Source: Cytophagales bacterium (GTDB lineage Bacteria > Bacteroidota > Bacteroidia > Cytophagales > Cyclobacteriaceae). From it: 64,000 nt of DNA. The position numbers and the translations under genes were made by a program. The stretch lies in NCBI GenBank assembly GCA_017303805.1, contig JAFLBQ010000002.1, positions 310,001 to 374,000 on the forward strand, given 5' to 3'. Numbering within the stretch: the first letter of the stretch is position 1; each line of letters begins with the position of its first letter. Shown in pieces: positions 34,784 to 44,218 of this stretch. The notes beneath the pieces were generated by a model. It had not been told where the DNA came from and did not search any database. It was given only the letters and a program-made list of their open reading frames with translations.

Positions 34784-35239
34784 CTAAAGACGAATGCGCA
34801 TTTCTTCGCGGTGCTTTACCGGAACCTTTACGGTTACCCCATGCATGGCCACGCGCACATACCCCACATATTGCACCTCGTATTTTTTTCCACCCAGTAA
34901 ATTTCGAATGGTGTCCAGAAGGCCGAGTTCTTTTAACGAAAGAGTTGCCTGCAGGGGCACCATAAAATCCGAGCGCGGGGAAATTTTAAGTTGCAACTTC
35001 TGGCGCACCTCTGCCGAAAGTTTTCCGTCCACCAGCACATCCACATGAATTTCTTTCAGTTTCATACCCACGTTGTTGGGGTTGTGAAAGTGGGCCTTGG
35101 CCAGCAACTCCGGGTTATTGGTGCTGCCTACCTGAACTTCCACATTGCTAATGCCCTTAAAAACAATTTCTTCTTTTGGAGCGCACGCGTGTGCTACAGC
35201 CAAACAAAAAATCAACAAAGCTTTTATTCCGTTACTCAT
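34784..35239 (-). CDS. LEA14-like (LEA type 2) lipoprotein
   Basis: A 151-residue lipoprotein (signal and lipobox AVAHACAPKEE) with a late-embryogenesis-abundant type 2/WHy beta-sandwich: VEVQVGSTNNPELLAKAHFH, NPNNVGMKLKEIHVDVLVDG and SDFMVPLQATLSLKEL. LEA14-like proteins in Bacteroidota are anchored in the envelope and are thought to be structural or stress-related. Start is ATG at 35239 (MSNGIKALLIF). It is divergent from the 2OG-Fe(II) oxygenase gene across a 48-bp gap. Confidence 0.8.
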   Translation of the reverse strand: MSNGIKALLIFCLAVAHACAPKEEIVFKGISNVEVQVGSTNNPELLAKAHFHNPNNVGMKLKEIHVDVLVDGKLSAEVRQKLQLKISPRSDFMVPLQATLSLKELGLLDTIRNLLGGKKYEVQYVGYVRVAMHGVTVKVPVKHREEMRIRL

Positions 35240-35287
35240 ACACGTCAAAGTTAACTTCTGCACGTAAATTCGCACCACCTTATTTTT

Positions 35288-35908
35288 ATGACTCCCCAAG
35301 ATAAACTAAACCAGTTGGCCGATGGCCTTGCCGAAAGCGGCTTTGCAGTTATTGATGACTTTCTCTTACCGGCAGAAGTAAATGCGATTCTTCAACTGGA
35401 CGAATTTCAAACCGGATTGTTACACTTTAAAAAAGCAGGCATTGGGCATCGGCAAGAAAAGCAAGTTAACGAGGGCATACGGGGCGATTATATACAATGG
35501 ATTGATCGTACCCAGGCGGCACCCGCCCTGCAGGTTTACTTAGAAAAACTTCAACAGGTAATTGGCTTTGTTAACCAAACACTTTATCTCAGTTTGAAAG
35601 ATTACGAATTGCACCTTACCCAGTATCCAACAGGTACTTTTTACAAGCGGCATCTCGATCAGTTTAAAAAAGATGATCACCGAAAGCTTTCGGCTATTTG
35701 TTATCTCAACACCAACTGGAAGCCCGAAGAAGGCGGGCAATTAAAATTATATTTACCCCACCAGCAGTTAGAAATTTTTCCTATTGCCGGTCGGCTTGTT
35801 TGCTTTCGCAGCGATTTAATAGAGCACGAAGTACTGCCGGCTTCCCGCCCCAGGCTTAGCCTTACGGGATGGTTACTCGACCAGGTGGCTGACTTGCGGC
35901 ATCTTTAG
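35288..35908 (+). CDS. 2-oxoglutarate/Fe(II)-dependent oxygenase (SM-20/PHD-like)
   Basis: A prolyl-hydroxylase-type dioxygenase of 206 residues. The iron facial triad is H122 and D124 in YKRHLDQFKK and H180 in LIEHEV. The 2-oxoglutarate-binding Arg lies in the RPRLSLTGW segment (Arg189 likely). AICYLNTNW and GGQLKLYLP are further double-stranded beta-helix markers of the SM-20 family. The substrate is unknown; related bacterial enzymes hydroxylate EF-Tu or small peptides. Its 3' end overlaps the PIN toxin gene by 4 bp. Confidence 0.88.
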   Translation: MTPQDKLNQLADGLAESGFAVIDDFLLPAEVNAILQLDEFQTGLLHFKKAGIGHRQEKQVNEGIRGDYIQWIDRTQAAPALQVYLEKLQQVIGFVNQTLYLSLKDYELHLTQYPTGTFYKRHLDQFKKDDHRKLSAICYLNTNWKPEEGGQLKLYLPHQQLEIFPIAGRLVCFRSDLIEHEVLPASRPRLSLTGWLLDQVADLRHL

Positions 35909-36345
35909 CCATCGTTTCGGATTTGTTTGATGGTTTCGGTATCTAAAACCCAATCAACACCTTTCTTAGTTAATCCATTAATTAGTTTTTTGTCGCCCGT
36001 CCAAAGAGGCGAACCCAACTCTAAACTAAGCGCAATAAATGGGGCATCGAATTGATCTACACCCATAGTTAACTCAAGCGCTTGCTGCCATGTTGCATGT
36101 GGAATTGATTCTAAGTCAATCAGGTCAATTTTCTTCAAAATAGTACGAGTCAAAAAATCGAGCTCGGATTCTGATAAACCGGATAGTTTTAAAAGTTTTT
36201 GATGATACGTTTTGAGTTCTTCCAAAATTGCGGATGGAGCATAGAAGTCAAACTTCTCGCTTGAGTTGAGTAAAAGGTCGCAGATTGTACCCTTAGGGCT
36301 AAGAATTCCGCTGAATACAATGTTTGTATCAACTACTAAAATCAC
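35905..36345 (-). CDS. PIN-domain toxin of a type II toxin-antitoxin module (COG1569-like)
   Basis: Probable endoribonuclease toxin (146 residues). The catalytic acidic residues are Asp6 in VVDTNIVFSG, Glu43-44 in AILEELKTY, the Asp in QFDAPFIALS and the Asp in WTGDKKLING. The start codon overlaps the stop of its antitoxin by 4 bp, a typical toxin-antitoxin arrangement. Targets such as tRNA or rRNA are unknown. It overlaps the convergent oxygenase gene by 4 bp. Confidence 0.85.
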   Translation of the reverse strand: MILVVDTNIVFSGILSPKGTICDLLLNSSEKFDFYAPSAILEELKTYHQKLLKLSGLSESELDFLTRTILKKIDLIDLESIPHATWQQALELTMGVDQFDAPFIALSLELGSPLWTGDKKLINGLTKKGVDWVLDTETIKQIRNDG

Positions 36346-36545
36346 TTAACAAACCTGCTTTTGTTTTTATTCCACCAGGTGGACTTTGATTTCTTGGCAA
36401 GGTCATCGATTTGTTTCTGGTTGCCTTTGCTTTTGGAAGCTATTTCCCTGAATTTTATGTAGTCTAAAATTCGTTGCAAGCCGGTTAGGTCAGTGTTTAA
36501 TGAAACCCGGATCAAAATTTCGGTATCTGTTTTTTCGATTTGCAT
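36342..36545 (-). CDS. Antitoxin of the PIN-domain module
   Basis: A 67-residue protein (start MQIEKTDTEILIRV). It has a short beta-strand N-terminus (EILIRVSLNT) and a helical middle (LQRILDYIKFREIASKSKG). The basic C-terminus contains Trp (TWWNKNKSRFVK) and probably inserts into the toxin. It lacks an obvious HTH or ribbon-helix-helix. Translation is coupled to the toxin by a 4-bp overlap. The family is not certain, and the antitoxin role is inferred from gene order. Confidence 0.7.
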   Translation of the reverse strand: MQIEKTDTEILIRVSLNTDLTGLQRILDYIKFREIASKSKGNQKQIDDLAKKSKSTWWNKNKSRFVK

Positions 36546-36708
36546 ACTCAAATATAATTAATCCAAATTTATAGCGCGGTCCTACCTTTTAGGCAACGCT
36601 TCATAGATCAATCTCTTATATGAAATATTACGATAACTTTTAATCTTTTAAACCAGATTCATTCTCAAATCAATATTTTTGTCTCCTGGTTTTAAATAAA
36701 TATTCTTT

Positions 36709-38094
36709 ATGAGCTACCGCATAGAAAAAGACACAATGGGCGAAGTACAAGTGCCTGCCGATAAATACTGGGGTGCACAAACAGAACGCTCGCGCAACAA
36801 TTTTAAAATCGGGCCCGAGGCCAGCATGCCCAAAGAAATTATCTATGCTTTTGGATACCTGAAAAAGGCAGCAGCCATTACCAACTTTGAGCTGGGCGTA
36901 CTCGCAGCCGATAAGAAAGACCTGATCGCTACCGTGTGCGATGAAATTATTGCCGGAAAGTTAGATGATCAGTTTCCGTTGGTAATCTGGCAAACCGGTT
37001 CGGGCACACAAAGCAACATGAATGCGAACGAGGTAATTGCATACCGGGCCCACGTGTTGAGTGGGGGCAAACTTACCGATGAGAAAAAGATCTTGCACCC
37101 CAACGATGATGTAAACAAATCGCAAAGCAGCAACGACACCTTTCCTACGGCCATGCATATTGCTTCTTACAAGCAAGTGGTAGAAATCACCCTTCCGGGG
37201 ATGAAGAAACTACGCGATACATTGGCAAAGAAATCGGCCGAATATAAAAACATTGTGAAGACGGGCCGTACCCACTTTATGGATGCTACCCCGCTTACCC
37301 TGGGCCAGGAGTTTGGCGGTTACGTGCAACAAATCGATAACAGCATGAAAGCCATTAACAATGCGTTGGAAGCCGTAAAGGAGTTGGCCTTAGGTGGTAC
37401 CGCGGTGGGCACCGGGTTAAATACCCCAAAAGGATACGATGTATTAGTAGCCAAACACATTGCTGCACTTACCGGCTTTCCGTTTGTAACTGCCCCCAAC
37501 AAATTCGAGGCGTTGGCAGCACATGATGCCATGGTCGAACTTTCTGGCGCACTCAAGCGGGCAGCCGTTGCGCTTATGAAAATCGGCAACGACATCCGCA
37601 TGTTAAGCTCAGGCCCACGTTCAGGTATTGGTGAAATTATTATTCCTGATAACGAACCAGGCTCATCTATTATGCCGGGCAAAGTAAACCCCACGCAACC
37701 CGAAGCGCTAACTATGGTGTGTGCACAGGTAATTGGCAATGATGTAGCCGTAGCAGTGGGCGGTGCAAACGGGCATTTTGAGTTGAATGTTTTCAAACCT
37801 GTAATAGCGGCTAATGTATTGCAATCAGCGCGGTTGATTGGCGATGCGTGCGTGTCGTTTAACGATAAGTGCGCAGTGGGTATCGAACCCAATCTTTCCA
37901 TTATTAAACAACACATGGAAAACTCGCTGATGTTGGTTACATCGTTGAACACACACATTGGCTACGAGAATGCGGCTAAGATTGCTAAGAAAGCACACAA
38001 GGAAAACAAAACCTTGCGCGAAGCCGCCATTGAGTTAGGATTAGTTACTTCCGAACAATTCGATCAATGGGTAAGACCGGAGAAGATGGTGTAG
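36709..38094 (+). CDS. fumC: Fumarate hydratase class II
   Basis: Converts fumarate to malate in the TCA cycle (461 residues, the usual length). Visible are [12 protein letters not shown] (substrate contacts), [28 protein letters not shown] and the superfamily signature [15 protein letters not shown]. The C-terminal helices show LRE-x-AIELG. The 163-bp upstream gap is AT-rich, and I see no convincing promoter in it. The gene is not linked to other TCA genes here. Confidence 0.96.
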   Translation: MSYRIEKDTMGEVQVPADKYWGAQTERSRNNFKIGPEASMPKEIIYAFGYLKKAAAITNFELGVLAADKKDLIATVCDEIIAGKLDDQFPLVIWQTGSGTQSNMNANEVIAYRAHVLSGGKLTDEKKILHPNDDVNKSQSSNDTFPTAMHIASYKQVVEITLPGMKKLRDTLAKKSAEYKNIVKTGRTHFMDATPLTLGQEFGGYVQQIDNSMKAINNALEAVKELALGGTAVGTGLNTPKGYDVLVAKHIAALTGFPFVTAPNKFEALAAHDAMVELSGALKRAAVALMKIGNDIRMLSSGPRSGIGEIIIPDNEPGSSIMPGKVNPTQPEALTMVCAQVIGNDVAVAVGGANGHFELNVFKPVIAANVLQSARLIGDACVSFNDKCAVGIEPNLSIIKQHMENSLMLVTSLNTHIGYENAAKIAKKAHKENKTLREAAIELGLVTSEQFDQWVRPEKMV

Positions 38095-38280
38095 CGGGCC
38101 GCTGAAAAATTTGATCGGTAAAAGCTAAGCACGTATCAGACAAAGTCGCGGTTATTCTTTCCTCGACCAACCGTTGATTCAACCCGGCCACTAACTTTCA
38201 AAAAAGCTGGTCATTTCCGCCAATTCCAATTATTTTCTTACTTTTAACCTCAGATTAAAACCAACACAACCAAAATTAAA

Positions 38281-38913
38281 ATGAAAACTAAAGTTGCACT
38301 CCTTTGCCTGGCGCTGATTTTTTCCGGCATGCAAGTTTTCGCCCAACTCTCTAAAACAGAGAAGAAGGAATGGAAAAAGAAAGCCAAAGAATACGCCAAG
38401 AACCCGTCTAACCTAAAAACATTTACCGAAGCCAAGCAGGCAGCCGATAACGACAACACCTCGTTGAAAGGCCAGGTAAGTACCCTTAACAGCCAGATAA
38501 GCCAAAAGAACACCCGCATTGCCGAACTGGAAGATCAACTTTCGCGCATGCGTGGCGATCTAACCTCTGCCCGGGCCGAACTCGAACAACTTAAGGCGGC
38601 CCCACCTTCTAACTCGATGGACTTTTCGCGTGGGGTAGTGTTTAAGGTGCAGATTGGGGCCTTTAAAAATAAAGACCTGAGCAAGTACTTCGATAATAAT
38701 CCCAACTTTGGTGGCGAAGCAACAGACAAAGGCGAGCAGAAGTTTACAATTGGAATCTTCCGCGATTATTGGGAAGCCGACAAGTTTAAAAAATACATGC
38801 GCGAAATGGGCGTAAAAGATGCCTGGATTGTTCCCTACAAAGACGGACAACGTGTGGAAATAAAAGATGTATTGGAAGGAGTAGTAGCCGAAAAGGCTGG
38901 CGCAGGCAAATAA
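38281..38913 (+). CDS. Secreted coiled-coil protein with a C-terminal SPOR-like domain
   Basis: A 210-residue protein with a signal peptide (to VFAQ, residue 22), a Lys-rich stretch and a coiled coil (~55-110, SLKGQVSTLNSQISQKNTRI). The C-terminal SPOR-like domain (~120-200: FSRGVVFKVQIGAFKNKDL, EADKFKKYMREMGVKDAWI) is the denuded-peptidoglycan-binding fold of division proteins. A septal or envelope role is inferred. It is followed by a strong hairpin terminator. Confidence 0.82.
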   Translation: MKTKVALLCLALIFSGMQVFAQLSKTEKKEWKKKAKEYAKNPSNLKTFTEAKQAADNDNTSLKGQVSTLNSQISQKNTRIAELEDQLSRMRGDLTSARAELEQLKAAPPSNSMDFSRGVVFKVQIGAFKNKDLSKYFDNNPNFGGEATDKGEQKFTIGIFRDYWEADKFKKYMREMGVKDAWIVPYKDGQRVEIKDVLEGVVAEKAGAGK

Positions 38914-38934
38914 ATTTAAGGTATTATTATTGTA

Positions 38935-38969
38935 AGAAAGGCGACCCGGGGGGCCGCCTTTCTGTTTTT
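38935..38969 (+). terminator. Rho-independent terminator after the SPOR-protein gene
   Basis: The stem AGAAAGGCG/CGCCTTTCT (38935-38943 and 38955-38963) encloses a G-rich loop (ACCCGGGGGGC) and is followed by GTTTTT. It separates this gene from the collagen-like gene. Confidence 0.85.
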
Positions 38970-38998
38970 AGCCCAATAGTTATGCTTAATTTTACACG

Positions 38999-39778
38999 AT
39001 GTTGAGATTGCTGTGTGGTATTTTTTTTAGTGTTTGGAGTCTCTCTGCACTGGCGCAGATCAGAATGGATAAACTGGTAGTGCAGCCAGGCAAAAAATTT
39101 CTAATAGAGGGCTCCGATATTCTGGTTGTAGATACCCTCATCCTGGCCGATTCAGCACAGCTTATTTTAAATCGAGCCAAACCAGAAAACTTTATTCATG
39201 CTAAAGTTGCACGCATTGGTAAAGGTTGCCTGATTTTAGGTTCAGGCCAACACGGAGCCAATGGCGCCAACGGAGTTAACGGAGCCGACCAACCAACACC
39301 CTGTCGGCAGGCTTACGAGGGCACCGATGGCGAAAACGGAGCCGATGGCGAAAACGGAACCACACTTTTTATATATTCAGACGACATTCAGATTTCCGGA
39401 TCGTTAACCATAAATCTAAATGGCGGCAATGGCGGCATAGGCGGCAATGGTGGTAACGGTGGTGGTGGTGGCCCGGGCACACGCGTGTGTGCCGGTGGCG
39501 ATGGTGGTGCCGGTGGCAATGGCATGCGTGGCGGCCACGGTGGCAATGGCGGCAACATAACCATACAATGCAAGCGCTGCCCAGATCTTCCTATTTGGTT
39601 GCACACAGGGCTACAGATTAAAAATTATGGTGGCATTGGGGGCGAAGGCGGCAAAGCGGGCTTAGGTGGTTCGGCTGGCCTCGGCACGGTGCGCGATGGC
39701 CGCAATGGGCTGCGCGGCTCTCATGGCGAAGAAGGAAATGCTGGTAAAAGCGGAAGTGTAACTTTTACCCGAAAGTAA
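38999..39778 (+). CDS. Secreted collagen-like/glycine-rich repeat protein
   Basis: A 259-residue exported protein (signal peptide to about ALAQ, residue 20). An N-terminal beta domain (LVVDTLILADSAQLILNRA) precedes two repeat blocks. Residues ~82-120 have collagen-like G-x-x triplets (GANGANGVNGAD, GTDGENGADGENG). Residues ~140-185 have Gly-rich GGNGGIGGNGGNGGGGG and AGGDGGAGGNGMRGGHGGNG, suited to a polyglycine-II sheet. More G-x-x triplets follow at the C-terminus (GIGGEGGKAGLGG, GRNGLRGSHGEEGNAGKSG). Four Cys may form disulfides. An adhesive or structural surface role is inferred. It is 1 bp upstream of recJ and is probably co-transcribed. Confidence 0.75.
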   Translation: MLRLLCGIFFSVWSLSALAQIRMDKLVVQPGKKFLIEGSDILVVDTLILADSAQLILNRAKPENFIHAKVARIGKGCLILGSGQHGANGANGVNGADQPTPCRQAYEGTDGENGADGENGTTLFIYSDDIQISGSLTINLNGGNGGIGGNGGNGGGGGPGTRVCAGGDGGAGGNGMRGGHGGNGGNITIQCKRCPDLPIWLHTGLQIKNYGGIGGEGGKAGLGGSAGLGTVRDGRNGLRGSHGEEGNAGKSGSVTFTRK

Positions 39779-39779
39779 G

Positions 39780-41480
39780 ATGGAGAAGCGCTGGCAACAT
39801 AAACCAATACCTCCGCCTTCGGAATTGGAAGGGCTTTCAAAAATAATAAACGTTAATCCTTACCTCGCCACAGTATTGTGGCAACGGGGCATTCGTGATT
39901 TTACTACGGCCAAAGATTTTTTCAGACCGTCTTTAGATCACCTGCACGATCCATTTCTGCTTACCGACATGCACCCGGCAGTAGAGCGCATCAAAAAAGC
40001 CATCGATGGCCAGGAAAAGATTTTGGTTTATGGCGATTACGATGTGGACGGCACTACGGCTGTAGCCCTGGTGTACAGCTACCTCAAACAATTTTATCCG
40101 CACTGCGAGTTTTACATACCCGATCGGTACAGCGAAGGCTATGGGGTATCAGAAGCAGGAATAGTGTGGGCCGAAGAAAACGGATTCACCCTCATCATTG
40201 CGCTCGACCTGGGCATCAAAGCCTCGGACATGGTAACGCTGGCGCGGCACAAGGGCATCGATTTTATAATTTGCGATCACCACTTGCCGGGTGGAGAAAT
40301 ACCCAATGCCGTTGCCGTGCTGGACCCCAAGCGGGCAGACTGTACCTATCCCTTTAAAGAACTTAGCGGGTGTGGCCTTGGCTTCAAATTAGTTCAGGCA
40401 TATTCCAGTTGCTATGGCAACCCGGAAGACGCCTACCAGTATCTTGATTTGGTTGTTGTAAGTATTGCTTCGGATATAGTTCCTATAAATGGCGAGAACC
40501 GGGTGCTTGCCTATTTTGGATTGCAGAAACTAAACGAATCGGCCCGTCCGGGTTTGCAGGCACTTAAAGATATTGCCGCTATTAAAACAGACCTTGATGT
40601 ATCGGGCATAGTGTTTACACTGGGCCCACGCATTAATGCTGCCGGGCGCGTAGCGCATGCCCGTGCGGCTGTAGAGTTGTTAATAAGCACCTCGTTGCAA
40701 CAGGCTAATGAACTGGCCGAAAAAATAAATCTGAAAAACGATTTGCGAAGAGAGTTTGACTTAAGCATTACTGAAGAGGCCATTGCGATGATCGAATCAA
40801 ACGATCAACTGCGCCAGGCTAAGTCAACTGTATTATTTAAAGAAACCTGGCACAAAGGCGTAATTGGTATTGTGGCTGCGCGGTGTGTGGAAAAATTCTA
40901 CCGGCCCACCGTAATCTTAACCGAGTCGAACCATAAGATAACCGGCTCGGCCCGCAGTGTTCAAAATTTTGATCTCTATGAAGCCATTCGGGCCTGTAGC
41001 GATTTGTTGGAAAAATTCGGGGGTCACAAATATGCAGCCGGGCTTACGTTAGATAAGTCTAACCTCGTGGCTTTTCAGCAACGCTTTGAGGAGGTAGTGG
41101 CAAAAAATCTTACCGAAGAAATGCGCACACCCATTGTGGAGATAGATGTAGCCGTGCAGTTGGATGCGCTCAATGCCAAGTTTAACAACGTGCTTAAACA
41201 AATGGCACCCTTCGGGCCCGAAAACCATAAGCCGGTATTTGAAGCCGCGGGCGTATTTGTACAAAATGCGCTCACAAGTTTTAAGGATAAGCACATTCGT
41301 TTTATCGTTGGCCAGGAAGGAAACGCAAGTGTGTTTAGTGCTGTTGCATTTGATGCCATGCAGCACTACGAAGCGCTCGCCTCGGGTGCCTCCTTTCGTA
41401 TGGCCTTTACAGTAGAAGAGAACACCTACAATGGGCTAACATCAATTCAATTACGAATTAAAGACCTAAAATTTGATTAA
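39780..41480 (+). CDS. recJ: Single-stranded-DNA-specific 5'-3' exonuclease RecJ
   Basis: RecJ acts in RecF-pathway recombination and mismatch/base-excision repair (566 residues). DHH-family motifs are [11 protein letters not shown] (metal ligands), the Asp motif [19 protein letters not shown] (DHH) and the DHHA1 glycine motif [10 protein letters not shown] with [10 protein letters not shown]. The C-terminal OB-like domain is present. The start is 1 bp after the collagen-like gene's stop, and lptB begins 2 bp after its own stop, so the three likely share a transcript. Confidence 0.95.
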   Translation: MEKRWQHKPIPPPSELEGLSKIINVNPYLATVLWQRGIRDFTTAKDFFRPSLDHLHDPFLLTDMHPAVERIKKAIDGQEKILVYGDYDVDGTTAVALVYSYLKQFYPHCEFYIPDRYSEGYGVSEAGIVWAEENGFTLIIALDLGIKASDMVTLARHKGIDFIICDHHLPGGEIPNAVAVLDPKRADCTYPFKELSGCGLGFKLVQAYSSCYGNPEDAYQYLDLVVVSIASDIVPINGENRVLAYFGLQKLNESARPGLQALKDIAAIKTDLDVSGIVFTLGPRINAAGRVAHARAAVELLISTSLQQANELAEKINLKNDLRREFDLSITEEAIAMIESNDQLRQAKSTVLFKETWHKGVIGIVAARCVEKFYRPTVILTESNHKITGSARSVQNFDLYEAIRACSDLLEKFGGHKYAAGLTLDKSNLVAFQQRFEEVVAKNLTEEMRTPIVEIDVAVQLDALNAKFNNVLKQMAPFGPENHKPVFEAAGVFVQNALTSFKDKHIRFIVGQEGNASVFSAVAFDAMQHYEALASGASFRMAFTVEENTYNGLTSIQLRIKDLKFD

Positions 41481-41482
41481 CC

Positions 41483-42226
41483 GTGGTACTGCAAGCAGAA
41501 AATCTGATTAAGCGCTACAAGAAGCGCACGGTAGTAAACAACGTATCGGTGCGGGTGCAACAAGGCGAAATTGTTGGTTTGCTTGGCCCGAATGGAGCCG
41601 GTAAAACCACCAGTTTTTATATGATTGTTGGCCTGATTAAACCCAACGAAGGAAAAATTTTACTCGACCAACAGGATATAACGTTGCTGCCCATGTACCA
41701 ACGGGCCAAATTAGGTATCGGCTATCTTGCTCAAGAGGCCTCCGTTTTTCGCAAACTTACTGTTGAAGAAAACATCATGGCCCCGTTGGAGATGCGTGAG
41801 ATGTCTAAGAAAGATCGGAAGGAAAAAGTAGAGCGCCTGTTGGAAGAGTTCAGTCTCACACACGTGCGCAAAAATCAAGGCATGGTGCTTTCGGGAGGCG
41901 AGCGCAGAAGAACAGAAATAGCGCGCGCACTTGCCGTTGATCCCAGCTTTGTTTTACTCGATGAACCTTTTGCCGGGGTAGATCCGATTGCCGTGGAGGA
42001 AATCCAGGGAATTGTAGCCAAATTGAAAAAGAAAAACATTGGAATCTTAATTACCGATCACAACGTGGACGAAACCCTATCTATAACCGACCGCGCCTAC
42101 CTGATGGTAGAAGGCAAACTGTTTAAAGCTGGCACAGCCGAAGAACTGGCCAATGACCCGATGGTACGCAAGGTTTACCTGGGCCAAAACTTTCAGCTAC
42201 GCAGGGCGCCCGTAGCCAGCCATTAG
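41483..42226 (+). CDS. lptB: LPS-export ABC transporter ATPase LptB
   Basis: ATPase of the LptB2FG complex that extracts LPS from the inner membrane (247 residues). Walker A is GPNGAGKTT, the Q-loop is near YLAQEASVF, the ABC signature is [10 protein letters not shown], Walker B plus D-loop is [13 protein letters not shown] and the switch is [15 protein letters not shown] and the [12 protein letters not shown] segment are typical of LptB rather than other ABC ATPases. The start is GTG at 41483. It lies 2 bp after recJ. The cytoplasmic-coupled partners LptF/G/C are not in the window. Confidence 0.9.
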   Translation: MVLQAENLIKRYKKRTVVNNVSVRVQQGEIVGLLGPNGAGKTTSFYMIVGLIKPNEGKILLDQQDITLLPMYQRAKLGIGYLAQEASVFRKLTVEENIMAPLEMREMSKKDRKEKVERLLEEFSLTHVRKNQGMVLSGGERRRTEIARALAVDPSFVLLDEPFAGVDPIAVEEIQGIVAKLKKKNIGILITDHNVDETLSITDRAYLMVEGKLFKAGTAEELANDPMVRKVYLGQNFQLRRAPVASH

Positions 42227-42270
42227 CGTTTGGCTAATCCCTCTGCCTGCTCTATTTTTGGAACCTACCT

Positions 42271-43797
42271 ATGCAGATCCTAAACTCCATCCTTACCTGG
42301 GTAATGAAGAAGCGCATTCATCAGATTGAGCTTTTTAAAAAATACCCCCACGATGTACAAGATGAAGTATTGAAAAAGCTTTTAGCCACTGCGCGCTATA
42401 CCGAGTTCGGCCAGCAATATGCATTTGATGAATTGGTGGACTACGAAGATTTTAAACGGAGAGTACCCGTACATACCTACGAGCAACTCTTTCCGTACAT
42501 CGATCGGTCCATGCGGGGCGAACAAAATGTACTATGGCCATCGGAAGTAAAGTGGTTTGCCAAATCCAGCGGCACCACCAATGCACGTAGTAAATTTATT
42601 CCTGTTACTAACGAAGCATTGGAAGAGTGTCATTTCAAAGGCGGTAAAGATTTGTTGTCAATTTATGTAAACAACTTTCCGGACACACAAATGTTTAGCG
42701 GCAAAGGATTAGCCGTTGGCGGCAGTGCCCAGGTAAACGAATTTGATCCTACTGCCAACTCACATTATGGCGATGTATCGGCCGTAATCATGCACAACCT
42801 GCCACCCTGGGCGCAATTCATTCGCACGCCCAGCCTGGAGGTGGCCCTTATGCCCAACTGGGAAGAAAAGATAGAACGCCTTGCACGCGAAACCATAGAG
42901 GTAAATGTAACCAACATTGCAGGCGTACCTACGTGGACGGTTCTGTTGCTACAACACATTCTTACTACAGAGAATAAAAGCTCCATTCTGGAAGTGTGGC
43001 CCAACCTGGAAGTATTCTTTCATGGGGCGGTGGCATTCAAACCATATCGCAATTTGTTCCGCTCGCTCATTCCCAGCGATACGATGAAATACTGGGAAAC
43101 CTATAATGCCAGCGAAGGCTTTTTTGGAATTCAGGATCAGCCCGATAGCGAAGACTTGTTGTTGATGCTGGACTATGGCGTGTATTATGAATTTATTCCC
43201 GTAGAAGAATTAGAAAAAGAATACCCCGAGGCAATTTCATTAGCCGATGTAGAACTTGGTAAGAATTACGCCATGCTGATTACTACCAATGCCGGCTTGT
43301 GGCGCTACAGCATTGGCGACACAGTAAAATTTACCAGCATTGCACCCTACCGCATTCGCATCTCAGGAAGAACAAAGCATTTTATAAATGCTTTTGGCGA
43401 AGAAGTGATAATCGAAAATGCGGAAACGGCTATTACCAAAGCCTGCGAACTAACCGGAGCCATTATCGATAACTTTACGGCCGCACCCATCTACCTTCAA
43501 AAGTCAAAACGTGGTGGCCACGAATGGATAGTTGAGTTTAAAGTAAAGCCACGCGATCCAAATGAATTTCGGGCAGTGCTGGACGATACCCTGCGCAAAG
43601 TAAACTCTGACTACGATGCCAAACGCACACACGATATTGCCCTGGTGGCCCCAACCATTCATGCCGTGGCCGAAGGCACCTTCTATAACTGGATGAAGCG
43701 AAGAGGCAAGTTGGGTGGTCAAAATAAGGTACCGCGTTTAAGTAATTCGCGCGAATACGTGGACGACATTCTTGCCATGGTAAACAGCGGGCAGTAA
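42271..43797 (+). CDS. GH3-family acyl-adenylating enzyme
   Basis: A 508-residue member of the GH3 (auxin-responsive) fold, an ANL-type adenylating ligase that conjugates carboxylic acids to amino acids or amines in plants. Visible are the ATP-loop-like FAKSSGTTNARSKFIPV, the middle motif YNASEGFFGIQDQ and YRIRISGRTKHFINAFGEEV near the C-terminal domain. Bacterial GH3 proteins have no well-established substrate. It lies 44 bp downstream of lptB in the same direction. A role in envelope or natural-product acyl transfer is speculative. Confidence 0.85.
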   Translation: MQILNSILTWVMKKRIHQIELFKKYPHDVQDEVLKKLLATARYTEFGQQYAFDELVDYEDFKRRVPVHTYEQLFPYIDRSMRGEQNVLWPSEVKWFAKSSGTTNARSKFIPVTNEALEECHFKGGKDLLSIYVNNFPDTQMFSGKGLAVGGSAQVNEFDPTANSHYGDVSAVIMHNLPPWAQFIRTPSLEVALMPNWEEKIERLARETIEVNVTNIAGVPTWTVLLLQHILTTENKSSILEVWPNLEVFFHGAVAFKPYRNLFRSLIPSDTMKYWETYNASEGFFGIQDQPDSEDLLLMLDYGVYYEFIPVEELEKEYPEAISLADVELGKNYAMLITTNAGLWRYSIGDTVKFTSIAPYRIRISGRTKHFINAFGEEVIIENAETAITKACELTGAIIDNFTAAPIYLQKSKRGGHEWIVEFKVKPRDPNEFRAVLDDTLRKVNSDYDAKRTHDIALVAPTIHAVAEGTFYNWMKRRGKLGGQNKVPRLSNSREYVDDILAMVNSGQ

Positions 43798-43868
43798 ACT
43801 AAGCAGATTCTTTTGTTAGAACCAACGCAGCGTTCGCAGTTGATTTTCCTTATAGAGTTTACTGCCAA

Positions 43869-44138
43869 TTACGAATTTTCTTCTTTTCCGTTCGGGTATT
43901 TAAGATCGTGCTCAGTTAACTCTTGCTGAGCAAGTTTTAACCAATAGTCCAAGTCGAAATCCCTGCCACCCCAGCTTTTACTTATTGCCCGCGCCTCTTC
44001 CAAGGGCAAACTAAGTCTGTAGGTGCCAGCCGCCACATCGTAATAAATTCCCATCAGGTAATCGAATTGCTGGTTTACAAATTCAATCTCATGCCTGCGG
44101 CTATCCTTATTAAATACGATATCGTAAAAAAGCGCCAT
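43869..44138 (-). CDS. Hypothetical acidic protein
   Basis: I do not recognise the family. The 89-residue product starting MALFYDIVFNKDSRRHEIEF (a Met 14 codons earlier is possible) is soluble and rich in aromatics and acids (FDYLMGIYYDVAAGTYRL, GGRDFDLDYWLKLAQQEL). There is no signal peptide or Cys. The strand and length give modest support as a gene. It lies divergently from the S9 peptidase gene, and its 5' end is 80 bp from that ATG. Confidence 0.45.
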   Translation of the reverse strand: MALFYDIVFNKDSRRHEIEFVNQQFDYLMGIYYDVAAGTYRLSLPLEEARAISKSWGGRDFDLDYWLKLAQQELTEHDLKYPNGKEENS

Positions 44139-44218
44139 CGAAAGTTTTTTCCGTTTATCCCAAATCGGGTTGGATAGCAAAAGGGATTACATCAATTTAC
44201 AAGTATAAAAAAAATAAA

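Noticed and set aside
36552-36708. AT-rich region before fumC as a promoter
   Set aside because: Several near-matches to TAnnTTTG exist but none has the right spacing to TTG, so I did not choose one.
39388-39606. Pro/Ala-rich minus-strand frames opposite the glycine-rich gene
   Set aside because: They are shadows of Gly codons (GGN read as NCC) and have no start context or signal.
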